NCBI GenBank assembly: GCA_947846985.1 | Contig: CANTUZ010000021.1 | Span: forward strand, 550,711-614,710 | Source: Fratercula arctica | Taxonomy: Eukaryota; Chordata; Aves; Charadriiformes; Alcidae | Direction of reading: 5' to 3' | DNA: 64,000 nt | Shown: piece by piece, positions 21,701 through 32,270 of the stretch | Layout: each line of letters begins with the position of its first letter | How positions within the stretch are numbered: the stretch's first letter is position 1 | Translations under genes and position numbers: made by a program | Notes under the pieces: model-generated | The model's database searches: none | The model's input: only the letters and a program-made list of their open reading frames with translations | Told to the model about the DNA's origin: nothing

Positions 21701-22672
21701 CGGTGAGCAGCAGGCTGTAGTGCAGCTTGCTACTGCGACAATTCCAGACTGCAAGGAGAAACGTGGCCCTGGGTAGGGCAAAGGCCCTCCCTGTGCGGGT
21801 GCGGGCGGCAGGATTTGGCACCCATATTTAGGACATATGGAGAGAATTGGGGGCTGTCAATGAGGCGTGAGGAGGGGTCCAAGAGTCTGCTTATGGGAAA
21901 TGTGTGTGGGAGTGTGGATCCCCTCATGGGGCACAAGGAAGAATATGTGAATCTGTTCAGGGGCTGCATGGGGGAACAATGTGGGTCCCCCTGTGGGTGC
22001 CAAGGGAAGTTGCATCAAGTCTGTTCATAAGGTACATGGGGACCCTGTGATCCTTCTGTGGGGTGTCTGACTGGGAGGGCAGGTTCCTTGTGGGGTCACT
22101 CACCATAGAGTCTTGTGTAGGGATGCAGTGTGGGTGGCAGCACAAAATGGGCTGCTCCATCTGGCTCCCGTGGCAGCTCTTGGATGTAGCGCAAGGTCAC
22201 GACCACCTCCCTGCCGGGGGACAGGGTGCCCAGGAAGCAGGCAAATACCTCACCTGGATACTCAGACTGATCCTGAAGGTATTCCAGATTCTCCCAGCCC
22301 CCTGTAGCCTCGTGCGGCTGCTGGACCTGGGAAGGAATGGGAGGGAGAGAAAGCTGATCACCAGGCAGGCCATGGGCTGCTCATCCCATGTCCCTGTGGT
22401 GGTTCGCCCATTCGTCCTGGATGCTGGTACCTCATCTTGCAGCATGGCTTGGACCTTGGCATCCTCACTCTGGGCCTGGAAGGAGTAGATGGCCATGTGA
22501 GGGCCCAGGGGGAAGATGAAGAGGACTTCCATGGAGGTCTGACTCTTATTCTGGTAGATAAGTTCGGCGGCCACATCAGCCACATAATCCTGGATAGCAA
22601 CATCTACCACAGCACTGCACAGAGACACTGGGTACAGGGGTATGTGGAGCCACTTCCCCAGGTAAAAGGATC
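15787..22672 (-). CDS. VWA5A-like protein (15 exons, 5' end missing)
   Basis: Fifteen exons match von Willebrand factor A domain-containing protein 5A in order: 22431-22672, 22104-22326, 21606-21748, 21337-21451, 20776-20903, 20426-20514, 19840-19984, 19441-19520, 18814-18927, 18316-18480, 18088-18191, 17446-17733, 16406-16591, 16071-16197, 15787-15866. All have AG/GT borders. The first three form the VIT domain (VAIQDYVADV, VTLRYIQELP). Exons 5-9 form the VWA domain (GEFIFLL, LLKSLPLGCYFNIY). The last exons form the C-terminal region (WATVLAVTWLH) and end at TGA 15787-15789. A tiny first exon with the ATG is not found. Exon 9 has a seven-G run that breaks the frame. Splice phase does not join between 17446 and 16591, so an exon may be missed. 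The metal-ion site of the VWA domain is absent. The human protein is cytoplasmic with unclear function. Confidence 0.85.
18857..18863 (-). other. Seven-G run causing a frameshift in exon 9
   Basis: On the coding strand, GAGACGGGGGGGTGAA gives a stop (18854-18856) directly after residues KETGG. With six G the frame would continue as EAAYVSSDSSMSL, which matches the family, and join exon 10 correctly. It is either an assembly or sequencing homopolymer error or a real inactivating insertion. Confidence 0.8.
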
Positions 22673-24105
22673 CTGTTGCTGTTGGGAGAGATGCAACCTG
22701 TCCATCAGCACACATGAACGACACACGGAGGTGATTGGGGCTGCTTCAAGTATGTGCCTGTTCCCACTCTGAAAACCAAGACTAGGTGACCAACATTACT
22801 GAGGGTCTATTGTGAGCCTGCCAGCAAACAGCGTCTGCCCTCCACTCCCCTTTTTCCCTTTTCCCCCATATCTCTGGTCCCCACCCATTTCCCGTAGAGT
22901 TCTTGACCATTCTCATCCTTGTTTCACCCTATAGCTGCCTACAGTCCTCCTTTTTTTGTCCCCCCTTGGGAGTATTCCCATCACCGAAATGTCCCTCAGC
23001 TGTCTGATCCCCAGCTCACTGTCACGGGCGTAGGATTTTCCTAGAAGTCCAAATCTCTGATGCCACATTTCTGGAGGCCTGCAGACAAGAAGGTTCTTCT
23101 GTAAGAGGAGAGATCCACAAAAACCATCAGGCAGCCCCTCATTGGTGAAGATTCCTTGTCATTTCCTGTCCTGCACACGTAGCTGGAAGCCCCAACCGAC
23201 CATGTATAGCCAGAGCAAACCCAGGGGTTCAGAATCCCTGTTCATGAGCACTGGGTTGTCACCAGGAGTATCTCTGCGTTGAAGAGGTCTGGACTCCACC
23301 CCCAGCATGGGAGAATCTTGAAGAGAACTGAGGAATAGCAAGGGAAGACAGAGGGAAGAAGGTGTGAAAGCAAGAGTGGATGGAAGGAAGGAAGGAAGGA
23401 AGGAAGGAAGGAAGGAAGGAAGGAAGGAAGGAAGGAAGGAAGGAAGGAAGGAAGGGACTGAATTGGGATGAACAATACATGGCTCTCCATCCATGACTGG
23501 ATGGACAGACTGGCAGACAAGGTCCATTTTGTGACAGATGGATGCATAGGTGGGCAGAGAGACATCAGAATTTTTGTTGAAATGGATGGATGGAGAGGCA
23601 GAGGGGTTCTTTTTAGAAGAGATGAGCAGGTACCCACCACTAACAGTATTGTGTCAATGTAGCTGCACAGGAGACAGCACACGTGAGGATATGTTCATGG
23701 AGTAGCTGGTGAGGGCAGGTTGAAAGTCTAGGTAATAAGAGGAACATGATGGAGAGAGAAATGAGGCCAGGACATGATTGCAGAGCAAATCCCAGAAAGG
23801 CATGAGGGGGAGGGTGTAGTTCAAGTCATATCTGGCTGTCTTCCAGCCAAGTGCCGTGAGGTGAAAGGGACCACCCTCCACTCCAGACCCGTCCACATAG
23901 ATCTCTCTGGTTCAGACACATTCGCCTCAGTTTCCCCAGTTCCCACTCTGGGATGACAGGGTGGGGAGCACCAGAAAAATTCCCACACCACCATTGTGCT
24001 GACAGGGTGGTCAGACGGAGCAAACGGGGTGTACGTCCTTGGGGGAGCAGGGGTGAGGGACAGAGAGAGGGATGGATTGAATAGGAGCAAGCTCTCCTCA
24101 GCGAC
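22673..24105. other. Intergenic DNA with AAGG microsatellite
   Basis: This stretch lies upstream of the VWA5A-like gene and downstream of the protease exons, and should hold the missing first VWA5A exon and possibly the promoter. I could not identify either with confidence. No protease exon with GDSGGP is visible on the minus strand here. Confidence 0.5.
23385..23455. repeat. AAGG microsatellite
   Basis: About seventeen uninterrupted GAAG tetramers occur, the complement of the CCTT runs at 1.5 kb and 47.6 kb. Confidence 0.95.
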
Positions 24106-24605
24106 NNNNNNNNNNNNNNNNNNNNNNNNNNNNNNNNNNNNNNNNNNNNNNNNNNNNNNNNNNNNNNNNNNNNNNNNNNNNNNNNNNNNNNNNNNNNNNN
24201 NNNNNNNNNNNNNNNNNNNNNNNNNNNNNNNNNNNNNNNNNNNNNNNNNNNNNNNNNNNNNNNNNNNNNNNNNNNNNNNNNNNNNNNNNNNNNNNNNNNN
24301 NNNNNNNNNNNNNNNNNNNNNNNNNNNNNNNNNNNNNNNNNNNNNNNNNNNNNNNNNNNNNNNNNNNNNNNNNNNNNNNNNNNNNNNNNNNNNNNNNNNN
24401 NNNNNNNNNNNNNNNNNNNNNNNNNNNNNNNNNNNNNNNNNNNNNNNNNNNNNNNNNNNNNNNNNNNNNNNNNNNNNNNNNNNNNNNNNNNNNNNNNNNN
24501 NNNNNNNNNNNNNNNNNNNNNNNNNNNNNNNNNNNNNNNNNNNNNNNNNNNNNNNNNNNNNNNNNNNNNNNNNNNNNNNNNNNNNNNNNNNNNNNNNNNN
24601 NNNNN
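24106..24605. other. Assembly gap (500 N)
   Basis: Exactly 500 N are present, a common placeholder length, so the true size is unknown. The gap cuts the third coding exon of the serine protease and may hide its remaining exons. Confidence 1.
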
Positions 24606-26979
24606 ATCTCCTGAATAGTTGGGATGGATGAGCCAGTGCCCAACACTGAATGCCTGCTGGCTCAGCTCTTTCCTATTTACATTGTGGGCTCCCAGGGTCA
24701 CAGTGATATTCACTTTCCTGCCAGGAAACACCAAAATGTTCCAGCTACACTGACCGCAGCCAAACATATCAGATGTTTGAGAGAGGTGCTGGTTGGATGT
24801 GCCTCCCCTGAGATTAGTTCTCAGCAAGTTACCCTCTGTAGCCTGGGTTCCTTCCACATTCAGCTACCCCATGCTGACATAGGACTAAGGTGTCCCATTC
24901 TGAAGACAAAAGGGAAGCAAGGAATGGGAGACACTGGCCTCTCTTCTCCAACAGTAACTCTGAGCCATGGACTAGGAGAACATTGCCGAGGACTCTTATC
25001 CCAGTGTGGAATAATTACTAAATTGGCTGAAATACAAGAGTACAGCATTGTTCACACATTAAGGAAAGTCATAAAATCAAGAGGCTTCTGAGGTAGAATA
25101 CAGCCGCAGCTGGCACATGAAGAATGCAACATCTGCGGTTCCCTGTACGAGGTTGCTTGCGAAGCTACACGAGGCATGGAACAAAATGTTACCATTCCGT
25201 GGCCTTCCCTTGTGACGAATAGCAGATACGGGAACGAGAGGGTACTACAGAACAGATAAGCTGCCTACTTGCTTACTACGAAACAGATAAGCGGCCTACT
25301 CGCTACCCGAGCCAACGTTTCTTCAAATTTTGATGAAATGCTGTCCTTTGCGCGAACTTTGCTTATGACAATGTACCAAAACACACCTCCATCCCGGAGG
25401 CCACCCGCCCCCAAGGTGTGACCACTCCTCCTTGAGTACACCAATCATAATAAAAGTATTTATGACTAAAGTCGCTCAAACTCCACTTTGAAGATTAAAA
25501 AAAATAGTATAAAAATAGCCCGAGAGAGGGGGGATATCAGGGAAGACAAGTCGAGGAGGACTCCATCACAGACCACCTTTGACTTCCGGGACCAGCCGAC
25601 GGGCTGAGCCTTTCTTCCCCCCCACAGGGACGCCCGTGGGTAAGACTTAGCCTATACCGAGTGCTTTCTCGGGAAACTTAGGAATTTCTCTAGAGAATCT
25701 CTTTCCTACATCTATAGCCAGGCTGTATCATTTATAACTTTGTCACGCGTTTGATATATGTAATAATACTTTCATTTGCACGTGCTTTGCAGACAGTGTA
25801 TTTATCACTGGCAATCCTAAGAACCTATCTATCTGTTGTTTAAGTAAACTGCACTGTTTAAGTAGCTGGTTGGTTTGGTTCCTCATTGAACGCGACCAAA
25901 GACTCGAGAGTGGCCGTGCTCGTTCCTGAGCACGACTAGACTGAAGGTGCAGTCCACTATTAGTGTATCCAAATCATAATAGTTTAATACATATTAAACG
26001 CGATTGGACTGATAGTGCTGAATTGGGCATCACTCAGAATTTAAACCCAGCCGCACCAAGTCTCCCACCTCAGTGAGGAGTGTTAGAACGCAAGGGGGTT
26101 TATCTTCTGCCAAAACCACTTTGCCCCTTTCCACGCAACAGAATTTGGGCATAGTTTGGCAGGATTGCCATGGACTAAACACAGCACACAGCTCTGACAG
26201 ACAATTCCTGCAACTCAGAGGGGACATCTCAGCTCACAGAGAGCCCTGCTGTGCCTGAAGAGACACAGGGGACTCTTCCACCCCAGAGCAGGACTGTGGC
26301 TCTTCATGACTGTGACACTGTGTGAAAAAATTCCACATACAAGTAAGAACGGGCCTTACGTTTCTTCAGCCACACAGTGAGCTGCTGAGAGCACTGCATC
26401 TGGGCAAATTAGCAATCCTCCACATGGAATGTTGTCATCTAACTCATTTCTAATTGATAAATAAGCCACGTAGGGCCAGGAGTGGGGCTTAGCTTCTGAC
26501 CCGCCAATGATCCTTCCTGGAAGAGAAATGAGAAGTGTTAATATCACGTACACCACTATTTCCCATCCAGTTCGGAGCTACATGAGGAGAGAGAATCATC
26601 ATCTGATGTCATATGCCAATGATGCCAATAACTCTCCTTCCTGGGGCTGTCCAAAGCATCGCTTATGCACAATGGAGAGAAAAACAAACACTTCCTGGGG
26701 ATGACTGACCACACCTGACTCTGGATGTCTAAAATGCTATCAAAGAACACTACAGTGGTACCCGTAACACGTTACTGGTTTCAGGCACAGTCTAAGCTGA
26801 GAGATATGAGTAAAGAGTAGAGATATGAGAAAAGACAAAGCAGTTACCACATGGATTCCCTACTCAGTGCCCATTTCTGCCCTTGCATGTCCTTCTCTAC
26901 ACTCCGTCTGTCTGTATTCACCAGCCCCAGCCCATGGGACAAGGAGAAAAGCACGTGCGAGCAGAAGGAGAAGCAGCAT
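24606..26979 (-). CDS. Granzyme/chymase-like serine protease, partial
   Basis: Three exons join in phase. Exon 1 (26922-26979) encodes a signal peptide, [19 protein letters not shown], with A at -3 of the ATG. Exon 2 (26360-26516, AG/GTAAGG borders) encodes the mature N-terminus [19 protein letters not shown], the CGGLLI strand and the catalytic histidine in LSAAHC. Exon 3 (from 24717 into the gap) continues with [12 protein letters not shown] and [15 protein letters not shown]. This is the exon layout of haematopoietic S1A proteases: granzymes, chymases and factor D. IIGGxEAKPHS and VTLGAHN favour granzyme or mast-cell protease. The residue before the mature end is Arg after Gly, so activation would be trypsin-like, unlike the acidic dipeptide of most granzymes. 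Exons with the catalytic Asp and Ser are not in the readable sequence. It is secreted or granule-stored by family analogy. Confidence 0.8.
25090..26170. mobile_element. Probable LTR-type repeat in protease intron 2
   Basis: This CpG-containing block inside the 1.6-kb second intron differs from its surroundings. It has an AATAAAAG signal near 25450, a TATA-like TAGTATAAAAATAGC near 25506, and a run (CATCACTCAGAATTTAAACCCAGCC) that I associate with avian LTR elements. I could not find paired ends or a target duplication, so the limits are approximate and the identity is tentative. Confidence 0.4.
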
Positions 26980-27872
26980 CTTCTACCACTGTTCTGAAGA
27001 GCCAAAACAGTTGTTATGGCCAGGCCAGGCAGGTGACAGCTACAGAATGGCAATCCACATATATGAAGTTTGGAGATGAAAGAGGAAACCTCAGCCTGCT
27101 TTCAGCTTGTGCCGTTTGCTGGTTTTGTTCTTACAAACCCCGAGCTGTGGTTTGGTGAGGGGTTCATGTCACAATCTCTGTTTTTTGTCACCATCTTCTA
27201 AAAAGGTAGGAGAGATCTGGGCTCGTTCAGAGTACCCAGAGTGCCCAGTACTCAGGCAGCAGTGAGAGGAGTGGGGTGTCTCCAGTCAAGTGCATATCTC
27301 ATCAGAGACCCTTGGTGAGAGCCTCCTTGGCTCCTAGATACGGTTTGGTTTGGGGTTTTTTCTTTTTTCCCTATTCCCTGATAGGAACAGCGAGAGCTGA
27401 GTAGGTCCAGGCAGAGGACCTGGTTCTTATCAGAGGGGCAGACTGCCATCAGAGGTGCCATTGTGATATCAGAAATCACCTGGCAGAGTAGCTAAGGCCC
27501 AGGACCTACCAGAGACTGGTAGAGACACAGCTGGAGCTCAGGTGGGGACCAGAGTCAGAGTCACCTCTTGAAAGCAGCTCCCACAAGCAGGGGAGAAGTC
27601 CTGACTGAGGCCTCTCTGAAGTCCTCCCTGGGGGCACTGGCTCCAGTGTTACCAGAGGGATGGGAAATAACCTCTCTGGCTCTAATTTGGCTGTGAGCTT
27701 CGCGAATCAAACCTCCAGGATGGGGAATGCACTTAAGGAACTGACACTGAGGATGGAGACTGGACAGCCTCTCTGGGCAACTGACTCCGATGCTTCACTG
27801 TTCTCATGGTGAAGAAGTTTTTTCTTACACATAGCCTGAACCTCTTTTATTTAATTCTTTATTTATTAATGT
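26980..27872. other. Intergenic DNA upstream of protease
   Basis: The promoter of the minus-strand protease should lie here. I see no gene. A TTTTTTCTTTTTTCCC stretch near 27358 is simple sequence only. Confidence 0.4.
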
Positions 27873-27965
27873 CATAGAATCATAGAATCTTCATGGTTGG
27901 AAAGGACCTTTGAGATCATTGAGTCCAACCGTACACACACAAAAAAACCCCTACAATCTCTGTCA

Positions 27966-30720
27966 CTAGAGCATGCCCTGAAATGCCAAACCTAGACGTT
28001 TCTTAAACACCTCTAGCGATGGTGACTCAGCCACCTCCCTGGGCAGGCTGTTCCAGTGCCTGACCACTCTTTCAGTAAAGTAATTCTTCCTAACACCTAA
28101 TCTAAACCTCCCCTGCCACAGCTTCAAACCATTTCCTCTGGTCCTGTCATTATTCACCTGGGAGAAGAGGCCAACACCCACCTCTCCACAACCTCCTTTC
28201 AGATAGTTGTAGAGGGCAATGAGGTCTCCCCTCAGCCTCCTCTTCTCCAAACTAAACATGCCCAGCTCCCTCAGCCTCTCCTCATAGGCCTTGATCTCCA
28301 GACCCCTCACCAGCTTGGTAGCTCTCCTCTGGACACGCTCCAGCACTTCAATGTCCCTCTTGGACAGAGGGGCCCAGAACTGAACACAGCACTCGAGGTG
28401 AGGCCTCACCACTGCTGAGTACAGAGGCACCATCACTTCCCTGCTCCTGCTGGCCACGCTATTCCTGATACAGGCCAAAATGCTGTTGGCCTTCTTGGCC
28501 ACCTGGGCACACTGCTGGCTCATGGTAAGCTGGTTGTCCACCAGCACCCCCAGGTCCTTTTCTGCTGGGCAGGTTTCTAGCCACTCTTCCCCAAGCCTGT
28601 AGCAGTGCTTGGGGTTGTTGTGACCAAAATGCAGGACACAGCACTTGGCCTTATTAAACCTCATACAATTACCCTTGGCCCATCCATCCAGCCTGTCCAG
28701 GTCCCTCTGTACAGCCTTCCTACCCTCAAGCAGATCAACACTCCCACCTAGTTTGGTGTCATCTGCGAACTTACTGAGGGTGCACTCAATCCCCTCATCC
28801 AGATCATTGATAAAGATATTAAACAAAACCAGACCCAACTGAGCCCTGAGGGACACCACTGGTGACCAGCCACCAAGAGGATTTCACCCCATTAATTCCA
28901 ACTCTCTGGGCATGGCCATCCAGCCAGTTTTTAACCCAGCGAAGAGTACACTGGTCTGTGCCATGATTCACCAGCTTCTCCAGGAGAACACTGTGGGGGA
29001 CAGTGTCAAAGGCCCTACCAAAGTCCAGAGAGACAACATCCACAGCCTTCCCCGCATCCAGAAGGTGGGTCACATGGTCATAGAAAGAGATCAGGTTGGT
29101 TAAGCAGGACCTCCCTTTCCTAAACCCATGCTGGCTGGCCCTGATCCCTTGGCTGCCCTGTGCTTGCCATGAGAGCTCACTCAAGATGATCCTCTCCATG
29201 ATCTTTCCTGGTACCAAGGTCAGGCTGACAGGCCTGTGGTTCCCCAGATCCTCCTTACGACCCTTCTTGTAGATGGGCATCACATTAGCCACCCTCCAGT
29301 CATCTGGTACCTCTCCTGTTGACCAGGATTGTTGATAAATGATGGAGAGAGGCTTGGTGAGTTCTCCTCCCGCCAGCTCCCTGAGTACTCTTGGGTGAAT
29401 CCCAACCAGTCCCATAGACTTATGTGTGTCCAGGTGCAGAAGCAGATCATTGACTACTTCCTCTTGGGTTATGGGGGAGTTGTTCTGCTCTCCAGCCTTA
29501 TCTTCCAGCTCAGGAGGCTGAACACCCTGGGCATAGATGGTCTGACTATTGAAGACGGAGGCAAAGAAGGCATTAAGCATCTCAGCCTTCTGCTCGACCT
29601 TGGTTGCAACTTTCCCCCCTGCATCCAGTAAGGGATGGAGATTCTCCCTGGCTCTCTTTTTGTTGATGTATTGATAAAAACTTTTTTTGTTGTCCTTTAT
29701 GTTAGTGGCCAAGTTGAGCTCCAGCTGGGCTTTTGCCTTCCTAATTTTCTCTCTCTGTAATGAGATCTCTGTACTCCTCCTGAGTTGCCTGTCCCTTCTT
29801 CCAAAGGTGGTAAACCCTCCTTTTATTCCTCAGTCCCATCAGAAGTTCCTTATTCATCCAGACTGGCCATTTTCCCCACCCTTTAAACTTGCGACACTTG
29901 GGGACAGCCTGCTCCTGGGTCTTTAAGATTTCCTTCTTGAAGAGCGTCCAGCCTTCCTGGACCCCTTTACCTTCAGGGCTATCTCCCAAGGGACTCTCTC
30001 AACCAGTGCTCTGAACAGGCCAAAGTCCACCCTCTGGAAGTCCAAGGTGGAGGTTTTGCTAACCCCCCTCCTTACATCACTACGAATTGAAAACTTGACC
30101 ATTTCATGATCACTAAACCCAAGATGACCTCCGACCACCACATCTCCCACTAGTCCTTCCCTGTTTGTGAACAGTAGGTCCAGCAAGGCACCTCCCCTGG
30201 TAGGCTCACCTACCAGTTGTGCCAGGAAGTTATCTTCCATGCACTCGAGCAACCTTCTAGCCTGCCTGCTCTCTGCTGGGTTATATTTCCACCAGATACT
30301 CGGCAGGTTGAAGTTTGAAGTGCCCGACCAGAACAAGGGCTGGCAATTGTGAGACTTCAGCCAGCCGCTTATAGAATACTTCGTCTGTCTCCTTATCCTG
30401 GTTGGGTGGTCTATAGCATACTCCCAGCACAAGATCTCCCTTATTTGCCTTCCCCTTCATCCTTACCCATAAACACTTGACTTTATCATCACTGGAATCC
30501 AGCTCTACACAATCAAAACACTCCCTAATGTACAGAGCCACACCCCCGCCTCTCCTTCCTTGCCTATCCCTTCTGAAGAGCTTATAGCCATTCATCGCAG
30601 CACTCCAGTCATGACAGTCATCCCACCACGTTCCATGATGGCAACTACACCATAGCTGTCCTGCTGCACAATGGCTTCCAGCTCATCCCGTTTGTTGCCC
30701 ATGCTACGTGCATTCGTGTA
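27966..30720 (-). pseudogene. CR1 ORF2: endonuclease and reverse transcriptase
   Basis: The coding region is spread over several frames (main pieces 30281-30595, 29923-30432, 28819-29712 and 27966-28859). The endonuclease shows GGGVALYIRE, CYRPPNQD and the SDHEMV motif. Reverse transcriptase shows [54 protein letters not shown] and the catalytic FADDTK. The C-terminal region reads [19 protein letters not shown] and ends near 27966. At least three frame changes separate these pieces. The catalytic aspartates of FADD remain. Confidence 0.9.
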
Positions 30721-30821
30721 GATGCACTTGGGCTGGGCTACCGATTTCACCCCCATCCTCGGCCCTCTATCCCTGGGCTCATTATTAGTGGGGCTGGTTT
30801 TATCCCCCTCCCCCTTCGATT

Positions 30822-31813
30822 CTAGTTTAAAGCCCTGTCCATGAGCCTTGCTAACTCTTGGCCTAGCACCCTTTTCCCCTTTCGGGATAGGGTTTTCCCA
30901 TTCCTAGCAAGCAGGCCCAGTGTCCTGTAGATCAAACTATGATCATAGAACCCAAAGCCCCGCTGGTAGCACCAGTTTTAGAGCCAGGTATTGATCTGCC
31001 CGATTTTCTTGTTTACCCATTCGTCAGTCCCCAAAACTGGAGGGAGAGAGGAGAACACAATTTGTGCTCCCGAACCCTTGACAAGCCGCCCCAAGGCCCT
31101 GAAATCTTTCTTCATTGCCCTCAGACTTCTACTCTCCCGCTCATCACTGTCTGCCTGTAAGATCAAAAGAGGGTAATGATCTGAGGGTCGTATCAGGCCA
31201 GGAAGCTTCCTGGTTATATCCCTAACACAGGCCCCAGGGACGCAGCAGAGCTCCCTGTGGGAAGGCTCCGGCCTGCACATGGCACCCTCAGTTCCCCTCA
31301 GAATGGAACCCCCTGTGGCTACTGCCCTCCTCCTGCTCTTCACAGAAGCAGTCTTAACGCGTGGAGCCGGCTGCTTTGGCAACTCCCTGGATGGGGCTTT
31401 ATCGGCACCCTTAATTCCCTCATTGCCTGTCTCCAGAGACCCGTACCTGTTCTGTACGGGCACCTGGGGAGGCACGGGAGGTCTGGAGGGGACTCTCCTG
31501 CTGCCCCGAGCAGGCACCTGCTTCCATTCCCCCCATCCTCTCCTAGTTCCCCTCCTCCTGCCTGGTGACGAGAGGGCCGGGGATCCTCTGCCTCTCGTGG
31601 AGCCTCCGCCCGCTGCTCTTTCCCTAAGGATGGCGGGCTGCGGCTCCACCAATCCATCTCCCTTTCACACTCCCACACGGCCCTCAGGCTCCGCCCTTCC
31701 TCCTTGAGCTCAGCCACCAGGCCGAGCAGAGCACTGACCCGCTCCCGGCGCGCACAGGCGCTGTCTTTGCTGTCCTCCTGCCAGAGCGACAGACGTTCCG
31801 TGCAGCCCCTCAC
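30822..31813 (-). pseudogene. CR1 ORF1 with esterase-like domain
   Basis: Two overlapping frames (31340-31813 and 30978-31652) together give a typical CR1 ORF1. There is an N-terminal charged, probably coiled-coil stretch (LLGLVAELKEEGRSLRAVW), then a proline/arginine-rich linker. The esterase-like domain follows, with ATGGSILRGTEG, VRDITRKLPGLIRPSDHYP and LGRLVKGSGAQIVFSSLP. A TAA at about 30978 replaces one codon after INTWL. The frame then continues to NWCYQRGFGFYDH and ends with RALN near 30822. One frameshift and one nonsense change make it defective. Confidence 0.85.
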
Positions 31814-31839
31814 CTGGGCAGCGGCACGTCTCTCCGTCA

Positions 31840-32270
31840 GCTCCGTTTGGGTCGCTTTATTGCTTTTGGCCTTGGCCGCAGACCGGGCGGAGACCGTGTT
31901 TCCGTTGCAGTCGGCCGGGCCTGCCCGCTCTCCCCCCGTTCCGCAGGCGACGCCCGGGCAGCGCCCACTCGCCGCTTGTTTGCTCAGGGCGCTCCCGAAG
32001 GGCTCCTTTTATGAGGGGGGGTGGTCCCGCCCCGCCTCCTGCAGGCCTGCACCGGGGGCGCTGCCTCCGCCCTCGGCTCCTCAGCGGCCTCCGCCCCCCG
32101 GAGGTGCCGGGTACCGGCCCGGCCCGGCCCGGCCCGGCCCGGCCCGGCCGCTTTTCCCGGCTTTGAAAAGCCTCGAAAACGAGCTCCTCGCCGGCCAAAA
32201 AAAGGCCGCGATTCCCTTCCCCAGTGCGGACTTGCCTGCGCTGGAGCTGGTCTCCTCGGCGAGACCAACA
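31840..32270 (-). promoter_or_regulatory. CR1 5' UTR/promoter region, CpG-rich
   Basis: This is a very GC-rich stretch upstream of CR1 ORF1. At 32116-32149 it holds six GGCCC pentamers on the plus strand. On the CR1 sense strand these read as GGG runs spaced by CC, a pattern able to form a G-quadruplex. The CR1 5' UTR is known to act as promoter; the G-quadruplex is inference. Confidence 0.6.

Larger units (their letters stand above)
27873..32270 (-). mobile_element. Near full-length CR1 LINE
   Basis: A continuous CR1 of about 4.4 kb lies on the minus strand. The 3' end at 27873 shows the CATAGAATCATAGAATC complement. Reading upstream follow the ORF2 C-terminus, reverse transcriptase, endonuclease, ORF1 with its esterase-like domain, and a GC-rich 5' region up to about 32270. 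Most avian CR1 copies are heavily 5'-truncated, so this length is unusual. Several frameshifts and stops show it is not active. Confidence 0.88.

Noticed and set aside
23040..23075. Possible first exon of the VWA5A-like gene (ATGTGGCATCAGAG on the minus strand)
   Set aside because: It loosely resembles the human N-terminus but lacks a GT donor in the required phase.
23826..24857. Long frame spanning the N gap
   Set aside because: It is open only because N is not read as a stop. Only the part from 24606 to 24717 is supported, as a protease exon.
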